From Paramacrobiotus metropolitanus (Eukaryota > Tardigrada > Eutardigrada > Parachela > Macrobiotidae), in assembly GCF_019649055.1 (NCBI RefSeq), contig NW_026570308.1:62001-126000 (forward strand): a stretch of DNA of 64,000 bases, given 5' to 3'. This document shows, piece by piece, positions 32,333 to 43,300 of the stretch. Numbering within the stretch: position 1 is the first letter of the stretch; every line of letters begins with the position of its first letter. The notes beneath the pieces were generated by a model, which was given only the letters and a program-made list of their open reading frames with translations, did no database searches and was not told where the DNA came from. Made by a program: the position numbers and the translations under genes.

Positions 32333-32770
32333 TTGGGCGCATAAGGGCGCATATTTATAGTACTAATACACGTTACTCTTATGTCACCTCCCTCCTGGTG
32401 GCAGTAAGTTGTTAGTTGAGTTGGGCGCAGTTGGGCGCATATTTATAATATACACGTTACTCTTCATGTCACCTCCCTCCATATGGCAGTAAGTTGTTAG
32501 TTAGTTGGGCGCAGTTGGGCGCATATTTATAACATACATTTTACTCTTAATGTCACCGCCTTCCAGATGGCACCAAGATCTTGGTTGGGCGCAGTACGGC
32601 GTATATTTATATTAGCGGTAGCTGTTAACCACATTATTATACGATATTATACGACTTATGTCACTACCTTCCAAATGACAATTATTGGGCGCAGTTGGGC
32701 ACGCATTTATTACATATACCTTACTTTTTCTGTCACCATCTTCCAATTGGCAGTCAATTATTGGTTAGAA
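32333..32770 (+). repeat. Five diverged tandem repeats of 80-110 bp
   Basis: Units begin at TTGGGCGCA at 32333, 32421, 32505, 32585 and 32695. Each continues with GGGCGCATATTTATA, a TTACTCTTATGTCACC-like block and a TTCCA(A/G)ATGGCAGT-like block. They mark the left side of the G-poor block and could be subterminal repeats of an element. Confidence 0.8.
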
Positions 32771-33167
32771 AGTACTATTATAACGCACAGCATAATCATC
32801 TTACACTTCCATTCATTATTATATTTTTATTTATTTTACAATACTTATTATACACAGATCCTAATTTATTGTAAAACAAAAATTTTATTATATCTACATT
32901 ACACCATAATAATGATTTTTTGAAACTTCACATCACAACAGTATAATTATTATGATACTAAGGTATATAATATAATAGTACAAAAATCGGGCATAATCAA
33001 TTCACCATAATAATATTATACCATTCATACAAATAGCATACCACTAATGAATTTAGCTAATAATACAAAATGATACTTGTACTGGTAAAAGAATAATATC
33101 ATGTTATCCAAATTCAAAGCCTTGGGACCATTCAATTCTGCTTCGCAGTTCAATTCCACTTTTCCAC

Positions 33168-33933
33168 TCATTTATTCCGTTTCTTCGGAGTAACTGTATA
33201 CAAAAACACATATTCAAATTCATATAACTTATTTGTGTTTAATTTCCTACCATTCGATCGTTTGCTGCACTCAGGTTGCACTGTGGTTGTTTGCTCTTTG
33301 CTGACACCAATATCCATAGCTGAACATGGATTTTCTTCTACAAAAACAAAATAATTTCATACTTAAATTTCTTTGTTTAATTTAATGTTAAATTTGTTGC
33401 GTTTTCAGTTTGATTAAATTTATACCAAGCATCCTTTCTTCCATATAGGTTACACTGATGGTTTCTTTGCTGCGGCCCTGTAATAACATTTATATAACAA
33501 TAGTGATAATATCTATTCATAAATATTTTTTAATAATTATTAAATTCTATTTATTTATATTTAATAAATATCTATTCATACATATTACAATAAGTATTAA
33601 AATATAGAACTTCAACTTACTTCAATCTTACTGTAAGCCTGCTTCAAAATAACACGATATTGCTTATTCATAACCGAAAAATCGTTAACTCCAATCAGTC
33701 CACTTTGATGGGCAGCTGCTGAATGTCCAAATAATTGTTGTTGAATTTGATTATATGCCACGACATCCACGACACCACTATCGTCCGCAATTTGCAACTG
33801 TACAGAGATATTTTTAATATACATAAAAAATTATTTGTTTCTAAAATTAAAATTACATTTAACGGCTTGAAAACAAATGCAATTTCAGACGGTTTCGGCT
33901 CAGTCAGACAATTTCCGCAAAAATCTTTGTTCC
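33168..33933 (-). CDS. 3' exons of an RPA-like (replication protein A, OB-fold) gene
   Basis: Five exons on the - strand are consistent in phase: 33933-33857, 33797-33621, 33477-33426, 33337-33251 and 33193-33168 (TGA). The introns are 57-143 nt long, with GTAATT, GTAAGT, GTATAA or GTAGGA donors and AG acceptors. The first has CGNC followed by FVFKPLN. The second has LQIADDSGVVDVVAYNQIQQ and QLFGHSAAAHQ, then a VNDFSVMNKQYRVILKQ strand pattern. This matches the zinc-ribbon/OB-fold layout of RPA70-type single-strand DNA-binding proteins. The C-terminus TPKKRNK looks like a nuclear signal. Upstream exons were not found, so at least the N-terminal part is missing from this annotation. RPA-like genes ride on some Helitrons, but no helicase/Rep was seen here. 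Confidence 0.65.
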
Positions 33934-34785
33934 CTAAATACAACAATCATACGGATCGTTACACCCACCTTTTTCTTCAAAATACTTTTATCGCATACAC
34001 AATCATCCATAACACCATCATCTATAACACATAAATATCAAACATCATATTTATTCCATAATTAATCCACATTCTCAGCATAAAATCATTCAATCATTAC
34101 TAAATTTGCTATACACCAAACCATACGGAACACTACATCCACCTGTTTTTTCAAATTTATTTTATCAACTTCAATATCTACACACCATGACTCTATAATG
34201 CCACATAAATTTTCTATACTTAGCTTTTACCATTATTTCGAACGGTTACACTATGCGAGTCAATATTTCTAACACTATGCCACGTTCACAGTCACTCAAG
34301 CGGGCTAACCTATATGACTACAGTGACCTAAACTGCAATTTCTAATATGCGGTGTAGCACGTTAAAACTGACTAAATACGCTCCATAACCTCACTCCATA
34401 ATTTTCTACACATTGTACGCAATATCTTAATTCACACTTATTAACTCTATTAATTGTATCAAACCACTCCGTATCACTTTACGAAATATTGAATTTCTAT
34501 AAATGCCCTAATTTTTAAGTCAACCTTTAATTCCGCAATACATAAATCATCCGTTACAAAAATATACACCAACAAATTTTCCGCACGCATTTTACTCTGA
34601 AAACCAAATTTCAGTCTATTAATCCTAATTTAGTTCTCCTACTAAATTATAAAAATCAATAATTTAAATTGAGGTTTCTAAGATTTGAGCTATTTGTGAA
34701 TTACAGGAATTTTATAACTAGAGCAGGCCACTTCAATAATGCGCTGCAGTTGAGCTATCGCGGTTTCGTCCCTCCCACAAAAAAT

Positions 34786-35335
34786 TCATTTTAAATTCCC
34801 GTTTATGCCGGAGTCCATGGACGCTAAATCTGCCCACTTGGCCATGCATCGGCCCTTCGGGGTGCACTTTGCACCATTAACTTGAAGCCCTTCCTGGGGC
34901 AGGGCACCGGTATAACGGCGGGCGTGGCCGAACTGTAGGACGATTTCCTCCGCGAGGTTACCATGCAGCCATGGGAAGTCCTCCTTGAACGTGCAACATA
35001 AAACCCGATTTGCAAGGAGCTGGGCGTTAACATTTTCACTACCATCCTGAGCATAAGCACGCGACCCTCCATTGGAACACTTTTCAGTGAACACCATCTC
35101 TTTTTTCAACAAGCGCATTTTTTTGGCGAAAAAGACGATTTCGCTCCCGAGGCGGTTTGCAGGTTTGGTCTAGCCGCTAACTTCTAGTTTTTTTTCCTGA
35201 AGCACTCTCTTGGGGGTCCTGAACCTGACCTCAATTCCAAGCGCCTAAAGTCGTTCCTGCATTTCTGGCAGAATTAAATTGTGTTTTTGAACTGCCATGA
35301 CTTGTTTCATCGGTGCCTTCACTTCGGAAGGCGTT
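34786..35335 (-). pseudogene. Old unidentified pseudogene with two in-frame TAG codons
   Basis: One - strand frame reads through about 180 codons with protein-like composition, interrupted only by two TAG codons (near 35247 and 35175). It has a helical start (PMKQVMAVQKHNLILPEMQE), RFRTPKRVLQEKKLEV, then NAQLLANRVLCCTFKEDFPW and HGNLAEEIVLQFGHARRY. Base composition differs from the G-poor block around it. No intron signals are seen, so it may be a retrocopy. I cannot name the parent gene. Confidence 0.4.
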
Positions 35336-36337
35336 TCGCGCGGCACCGCTATCACAAATCCATTACTGTACGTTTTTGTTCAATAAATGCGCAAGAGAAA
35401 ACTACGCTATAACCTTTAAAAAGATTGGCAAAACATGCGCTGCACGATTCGGCAGAAAATTAAAATGGCACATCGCCAACTTGGCGTGCACGGGGTGTAT
35501 TATAACACTTCCATATCAACTTCAACAAACTAACACAAAACAATGACAAAATACCGCTCATTAAACAAATACATTAACACACCATCTGCCTCTAACACAT
35601 AAACATATCTCCAATTAATAAATAATATTATTCCAGTACAAATTTAATCAAAGTTAATTCTCTTGACACAATATACCACTTTTCCTATATAGAATCATTT
35701 TAACCATATCAAACCCATACCTAGTATTATCGTATGCTAATCAACATACACAAATAATTTCTTACCAATCAAATGTTTTCCTAGGCAAAAATCCACCGAA
35801 ATCCCACTCACACCACTTCCCACGCAATGAAGATCAATTCACACTCTCCACCCTATTAAAACAAAATTTAAAATTCAAACAATTAAATAATAAAACATTT
35901 AAGAAATACCATCAAACACAATTACCAAATTTATTCCACCAGAAATCACGAAACTCACGACGCAACCATAAATCAAAACTCTGTTCACACAACAAACTTC
36001 TCATTCCAGCAATCGCACCAACTGAATTCTCACCACACTCCGCGTCTCCTTTATATACCCAAAGCTCAACTGCGCTCAAAAAACTACTGTACCAATCCCC
36101 AACAAATACCAACCCCCTCCATTCAAAACCATCCAATCCAAAATCATTTCGTCAGAGAACTTCAAAAGCGGCCTCATTTATATCGAAATACCCAACTCAG
36201 AATTAGTCTTTGACAGGACACATATGGCCAAACTACAGCTTCTACACAAAAGACTACTCTTACAAAATCTACACAACAAAAATTAATTGCACTCGAATCT
36301 ATATTACGTGCTCAAACACTTTAAATTACTTTAATAG

Positions 36338-38676
36338 CCCATGAGCGCGTATGATTCGGATGACATCGTATCCGGGTGGATGCCGTCGGGCGCCGAAGCC
36401 TTCACCGATTAAGACATTCTGCCGTCTCCGGCGGCCGACGAACGCCGCGGCCAACTGGGCTACGTTGCCGCCTTCACCATTTCTGCGCAACGGTCCTAAT
36501 GAGTATATCCCCGGGCTGTTTGTCATTCGCAACTGGCGCTTACATTCGCACTGTACACTGCTCATTCCCTGGTGCCAACGTCTCGCTCCCCACCCTCCGT
36601 CACTGGAAGGGCCTACTTTGCTAATTTTCGTTGGGGTAGTGGTTAGATTTTTCAGCAAGATTGCCAGTTTTTTGTCTGGCTGCTGCTGTGAGTGCTACCG
36701 GTTGTGCTGGTGAGCGGCGCCGCTGCAGTTGTGGTCATTAACACTGTCGGTTCAGCGGCCGTGTTCCCGTGTTGTGTACTATGGATGTGTTGATCAGTGT
36801 GCATTGTACCGGCCGCATTTGGAAATGGTGGATACAGGAACGATACTTCGGCTGGATTAACAACAAATTCAGGTACGGTTGATATAGTTTACATTTAAAA
36901 AATTGAATTGTAATCTCACGTGCGATAAAGGCGACTGACTGCCGTTAAGTAGCAGTAAATACTTTTTTGTTAATAAAAACGATAATGATTATAATAAAAG
37001 CCGGTGGTAGAAATTTGACGTTTTTAGCATAATAACCACAAATTTATGAATTGTATTCGTATCAAACATCTTCATTCGCCTTTTTTCGGCCCGTTTAAAA
37101 CCTAATTGCTATTTTTAGAAGTAGTACCGCTCACAGCGGCAGAAATTAGAAGCCCGCCACAGCACCGAAAGGGTCGACGCCAAGGACACGGCTCCTTTAT
37201 CGATACGGTGCGATCTTAATGAAATTATGCTTCGTATTATGCTCGTGGACTGCTATGTGCTACAATGTCGAACCACTGGAAGACTTCATTCCGCCGTCGG
37301 CTCGCTTGCGCCGTGCATCGGATTTTGGTGGAGCCGCTATATCCGGGATCACAGCGACGCCGGCACTGGCAGAACGTACTGTATTAAGTATGCAACGGTA
37401 AGGAAATTTCACCGGCTTGCAGAGACAAATTCAGACTGCAGCGTACCGCATGCAGTTTGTAGTTGTATGTACATACAAGTCCGTCCAGAAGTAAGAGCTC
37501 ATGTGTACCGGTACAGCGGGAGAAATAAAAAAAAAGACTCGAGCCCAGTTGGACAAATTACGGTGCGTTAGCCGTAATTTTTCGGACGGGTCTGTAATCG
37601 CACGGACCAGTAAGACTACGGGTTCAAAGGGCGCTCTTGTTCTGTTCTCACCGGTACGAGGATTCACTCAGTGAAACCGGTAGAGCATTCGTTTCCCGAG
37701 CGAAACGAAAATTCATGGAATAATTATCACTGATAAATTTATAATTAATATTTACCAGTTAATTTAATCCACTGATCAGTAGTACAGCAAAATAAAGCAC
37801 TGCAGCTTGTGGTTTCATACGGTCGTTCACGCGTAACTGACAGGCGTTGTGGTCCCAACAGGGCATGATGCACATCCCTCCGGTACTCCTCTCGTATTGG
37901 ATGGATTTGGGCTATCCGCAGTGGAACACCAGCCATCCGGCGTTGCTGTGGCTCTTCTCTTCCACTTATTCACCCATAACATACCAGCTTCTTCGCGGAT
38001 GGATCTGGGTACTGCCTGTGCTCACAATTATCACTATTGCATCAATGACGATCGCACTCGTCTACTGGGGCCGTGGCATCAGATCTCTGAAGAAATCACG
38101 TGATGAGCAAGACAAGAACAGGTTGGTCCAGTGTTCGTGATAGATTCCATCCGCCTTGAACGGGAAATTGTGTTTTACAGCAGTCAGGACGCTTGTTTGT
38201 GCAATACGCGTAACAAGGGAGTATCTCTGGTTTAGGCTTAACTGTATACTTGCACTGTACTGTAGGGCTCCGGAACCCAGCGAAATCGAGGCTGGTCACG
38301 ACGAAAATTCACAGGAAACGGTGGACGACGATTGCACCGGGACAGTCAATTCCGATACGTCCTGCTGCGTTCCCGATACCGCTATCCCCATGGAGAACAC
38401 GCTGAACGGCTCTGCGAAACCCTATTTCTGTACGTGCACGTTGAGCGTCGGCGTCGTCGCCTTTATGGCGGTTATAATCCGACGAAGTGTATGCTGTTTT
38501 TGCCTGCCATATAACCGCTGCAGGTGTGGGCGCTTCTGTTGATGCTGACCGCATATGGAGCTTGGCTTTGCTTGAAGCGCCTGCAGGAGGTTCTTCAATT
38601 GCGGAAGGAAACCCGGGCGCCGATTCCATTAGCTGCCAAAGAAGAACCGTTGGAGGCCATTTCCTGGGCTATATAA
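36338..38676 (+). pseudogene. Copy D of the membrane-protein family, E1 missing
   Basis: E2 36338-36872 has an in-frame TAA (in FTD followed by stop, near 36410) and later frame breaks, though SGAAAVVVINTVGSAAVFP and the LNNKF-type end survive. E3 about 37119-37397 has lost its RMCG start and is frameshifted. E4 37862-38121 is fully open and very like copies E and G. E5 38266-38676 is open to 38510, where a deletion removes the YPLVQ region and shifts the frame; the tail to TAA 38674 is recognisable. Lesions in three of four exons, with no E1, make it a pseudogene. E2 is closest to copy F, while E4 and E5 are closest to copies E and G. Confidence 0.88.
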
Positions 38677-38983
38677 AGCTGCAGCTTCTATACGTTAAGG
38701 GAGAAGCAGTTAGACATCTTTAAATACACATGCTACAGCCTGACCTGGTGGAAACTTGCCAAAACATTTAGCAGTAACCAATGGGCACATCAACCAGAGG
38801 TCGACACAGATTATTAATTGTTAGTAAAACCTCTGCTGTACTGCATCTGTACGGTATTACCGCTAGGCTTTGAATTAATTCGAAAATTAATTTTAGTCTG
38901 TAGTTTTGACCACCGCACTCTGCACATTAAAGCAATTTTCGAAATTATAAATAATTGTTAATTTATGTGTATTTTCCAGCGGG

Positions 38984-39118
38984 GAATCACAGTATCTGTC
39001 TTGGAAAGGACTGCTAGACAGAATGCACCATGTTTCAACTGGCGGATTGGGAATAAATGTTATTCTGTTTCTGCTTCTGGTCTACGTTGCATTATACATT
39101 AAGTTTAACATTTACTAA
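38984..39118 (+). other. Paralogue-conserved downstream block, possible tail-anchor frame
   Basis: About 300 bp after the E5 stop, an AG-preceded frame of 44 codons ends in a hydrophobic run (INVILFLLLVYVALYIKF). Related blocks follow copies E (47060-47173) and G (58774-58893). A splice from E4 (phase 2) would be in phase here and in copy G. It could be an alternative last exon or simply conserved 3' sequence. Confidence 0.3.
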
Positions 39119-39870
39119 ACTGTTAAATAAATTACTTAAATTCAGTTCTGTCCCGGTACGTACGCATCTCGAGATACGCAAAGCGACGCTATGCACCTCC
39201 CAGGCAGTGGAAATTATGCAAATTGCAACATGTTAGTAATTAACATAATTTGAATTTTGATTGATACCTGATCTCAAAAGTTTTGTTTATTGTTAAAAGG
39301 TTGACTAACATACGATTTGCATTATTAGAGCTTTTAAATTAATAACGAGTTGCGCGGAACATGTACCTGCACCAGTGTGCATGTATGAATGTAGCGCTTT
39401 AAAAAAACTGTTCTTTGATCGAAAGGGTATAACGTACGTGATAGAAAGATTTTCTAAGCGTTGTTAATGTGGCGGCATTAAGTTATATTGTTCTGTTGTG
39501 ATATTGTATCACGTACTATGCAAGTCTCACTAATTCTGCGTAGTTGCATTATGGATGCACCCGCTGTTTCCGCCATCACCCGTCCGGCTTGGTTATGTGG
39601 TTAACGGGGATTATTTTGGGCAACGGGAGAATACTGACAAGCGCGCACGCACAAAGTTTGCAGCCGGGGCAGAGCCCCTTCGATCCACACAACGCGAATA
39701 ATATTTCAGTTCAAAACGCTCCCGATTTCCGCTTTGAGCCGCATCGCGGACTGTATATTGATCGGCGCATGCATTGTCGAAGCTTAAAGGTAAACTAGAA
39801 AGAGCACATTAATGTACGCTCTCAGGGAGCAGCTGATGATAGCGCTAAACTGCGTGCGCCAAGGTGCATG

Positions 39871-40010
39871 GGCGGAGTCAATCAGAGAAATAATCCATAG
39901 TACATACTAGAAATCTGGGTGCGCCGATTCTAGGAACAGGAGCGCCTTCGCGTGAGTAACATTTCGCCAGTTTAGTAAGTTATAATTCCATCTGTTAGCT
40001 ATTCTCGTTG
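39871..40010 (+). promoter_or_regulatory. Conserved upstream module of copy E
   Basis: GGCGGAGTCA (39871), AATCTGGGTGCGCCGATTCT, AGGAACAGGAGC and CAGTTTAGTAAGTTATAATT appear in the same order as upstream of copies G and I. The TTATAATT is the TATA-like position. The ATG follows at 40383. The longer gap here suggests an inserted leader segment or a 5'-UTR intron. Confidence 0.55.
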
Positions 40011-40382
40011 ATACCTTCAATTTTCGAACTTATGTAGAGCTTTTTTCGGCTTTTTTCGTATGCATTATTCAAGGTGGAACGGAAATTGCAGAGAGACCAC
40101 GCTGATATATTAAAGGAAGCAGGGAGCGGCTAATAACGCTATATTACAGTACTTGTTTCAAGAGAGTCGGAAATGAAATCAGCCAAAAATATAATCTTTA
40201 ATACCCGCGCGGCTGGATTTGCGCTGCGGTAAATCTCAGTGCGTCGATACGAACAGCAGCAGTTTTCCTATGAATATCAGTAAAGTCACATATAAACCCA
40301 TTTGTTTCATATTAACACAAGAATCATCGCTTTCTAGACACTACTAAAGTTTTTCCCAGCAGTGCAGCTCCCGCCGCTGATA

Positions 40383-43300
40383 ATGGGCAAATATCGCAAA
40401 ACATTTGGATACACCCTGAATCGGGATCATGGCTGGGCGTATCAGGAAATTATCGCCGAGGCCATGATAGTTCTTTGGTTCGCGTTGCAGATTGCGTTGA
40501 AATTCGGCACCAGATTCTTCCCAGAATGGCAGAACACTCGTTTGGATCCCGATTATAAAACTGGTTTGGGCAGTCTTCTAGGAAACCTGGGATATGTAAG
40601 TGTCTGTGACTCTGGGCAGATGCGTGTAAAAATAGGTACTTCTACAGGTAAAGGTGTAAAATAGGTAAAATGAGCTTTTATTTGCTCCTGCGCACCTGTC
40701 CACAGCAAACAGCAACAGGGAACAAACGTTTAACCCGTTCCACACCATGCGTGTTAGGCCGACATGGTGGAGGACTTCTTCTCATTAATCCGTAATTATA
40801 GTCGTAGGAAGTGTTTAATTGTTTTATTTCAAAGGACAGATGTTAGACAACACTTTACAATGTGTAACATTTAGCTCCGCCATGCCCGTAAAGTCCAGAG
40901 AGTGACCAAACATCGTCAAAAGTGACCAAACGGAGTTCTCGGAGGTCTTGCTTACCTGTACAGCCACCTTCACATCAGATAATTGCCAAAAAAAATACAA
41001 AAGAAGTGATTGATAAGCTTTATATAAGAACGAAACAAAGTTCGGAGAAAAAACGCTCACTGGTCAGTGCTGGTCAAATGAAAATACCATGTCGGTTTTG
41101 ACACGGTTGGGCAGGGTGCTAATTAATTATATTTCGTTAAAAATTTATATCCATTGGCAGAAGCATCGTACACAGCACAATGAACTATCAAAAGAAAGCC
41201 CAGAAAAAATTGCATTAACTGACTTGTACACAGTGGTCAGAAAAGTGACCACTGGTCAGCACAGACCGGAAATCCGAAAAAAGTGATTTTCGACTAAACG
41301 CCATTATAATTCATGTGAATAAAATGCAAAAAAAATATGTGATGACTGTTCTGGGTAGCCCTGAAACAATTACTTCCCATACTATCCTGATTACCTACAA
41401 TGGACTGCAAAAGTGACTCAACGTCGACTGTATCGACTATAATATTATTTGCCAACGCTAAGTCACTCTTGCAGTCCACTGAACAATATATACGAAGTAC
41501 ACGACACAGAAGATTATGCAGTGCATCTGCTTGTGTGTTATTGCCATACACCGCAACCTGGACCCCTGGCTACTTCATTCTTCTTGAGAAAATGTGGACA
41601 TTCTTTGCAAATTTCATGTGAATTAGACTGTAGTTATGAGCGAGAAATCCCTGCACAAGTTATTCATCTCGCGTTAATCCTCTGCTTGTTCAGCTTCTAC
41701 CTCTGCACTAAAAAAAATCAAGCGAGCTATTTGGACCTTCCGGTTCATGAGCGCTCGTATTCCTTAAAAATGAATCTGTGCAAAGCGGTAAATACTCGTA
41801 TATCGGCTAGAAGAAGTAATGTCTTCCTTTCAAAATACTGAAGTTTGCTGCCCTGTAACGACATAATTATTAGTTTTTTGGGAGACCTGTGCTGACCTTA
41901 CTACACGTCGTACACGATACTTCCATATGAATCTGAACGATTGGTCACTTGTAGAACACTGCAGAATTGGCCACCGGTTCATTAACGATGGTCATTATGT
42001 CAGCCATGTTTCCTGTTCTTGATCTCGGCTATCCCCTTCGGTTGCACGACCGGATATAGTATCACTACCACTGTACACGTAATTCCTGTGATTCACACTG
42101 AGGCCGATGACCGAATGTCCAAAACGTAGAGCAGAAGTGACCAGCTGTTACGAAATATTGAAGTAGTACTAATGTACTGGGGCATATTAGTGCTTTTTTT
42201 GTTTTTGCATTTTCCTTGACCACTGGTCATCTTGATGACCATCGCAATGCCCCTATATTCAAGTACTCGTTGAAATCTATCGTTTGAGCCATCGGCATAT
42301 TCTGTGCAATTTTTCTATCAGCTGTTATAAACGGCAATAAATAACATGTCGGTGCAACATGGTTACCATGCGTGTTAGGCCGACGTGGTCATCTCCTGCT
42401 TGACCTATGGTCGCTAAAATTCTGAAAAAATATTTTTCTCTTAATTGAATTTTTCTATTCCAGACTGCCAATTTTCAAAACTGCAGTCCCATCCCTTCTA
42501 GTACCCGGCTTTCCTGGGTTAAGAAAAACTCATGCAGTTTGTTATATGTACGTACTTCGTTCGTAGAATATATTTTTCGGTGTTCAATGAACGGTTTAAA
42601 TTTTTTTACCTTAATGTTGAACTCACTAAATAAAATCACGTTGATCTGTTTGCCTTTCAATAAGAATTAATCAGGTTTCACACGCATTTTAATTCTAGGC
42701 AGCAAAACTACAAACTTTCTCGCTTTTATCCAAACGGGAAAATCTACAAAAATAATTGTTTTGCTTTCCCCTCATTGTAAGTGATGGTTACACAAAAATG
42801 TGCAGGTTACAATATTGATCTCTGACTTCGCTACCACACGCTATTCGCGGCTCCGAATTTATGGTGGTCAGATTTTTTTGTGAGAACTCGTAAATGGTTC
42901 CTGCAACATTTATGTGTAAATTTCAAATGCAAAACGAGGGCAGTAACACAATTTTGTTTGAATGCGGTGGTGATCAAGCGTTCGAAAACAGAAGCGAAAA
43001 TGCTCAGCCTTAGCACGTTTTTCCAATTTTAAAACGAATTCTGAAAATTAAAAAAAACTTTTGAAATCTGAAAAAATGCCAAAATTCTGGTTCCGTGTCA
43101 AAACGATCTTTATATGTATGCATCTTTTTCAGCAAATTTAGAAAATCGGTCCATAATAAGACTTTTAATGCACCATTTAAATTATTTGGAATTTTTATTT
43201 TAACTATGACTCCCCAACCGGATGTTGCCCACCGAAACGGTTTTCGCAGCCATGTACACGCGCCATTTGGCTACACAATGTCATATAACAATACAAAAAG

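Larger units (their letters stand above)
32250..36300. other. AT-rich, G-poor inserted block
   Basis: From about 32.25 to 36.3 kb the + strand is rich in A, T and C but very poor in G (for example one G in 34021-34080). This is unlike either flank. The segment 34780-35480 has normal composition. The block carries tandem repeats at its left edge, the exons of an RPA-like gene and a pseudogene. It lies between the upstream module of copy D and its E2. I read it as an insertion of foreign or differently evolving DNA; exact ends and type are not determined. Confidence 0.55.

Noticed and set aside
33841-33870. A 16-nt GT...AG interval (GTAATTTTAATTTTAG) as an intron of the RPA-like gene
   Set aside because: Too short to be spliced; the 59-nt interval ending CTGTACAG fits phase and protein similarity much better.
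35912-36136. - strand open frame rich in Trp
   Set aside because: No ATG start, no splice partners, and the opposite strand is equally open; it probably reflects the skewed base composition of the block.
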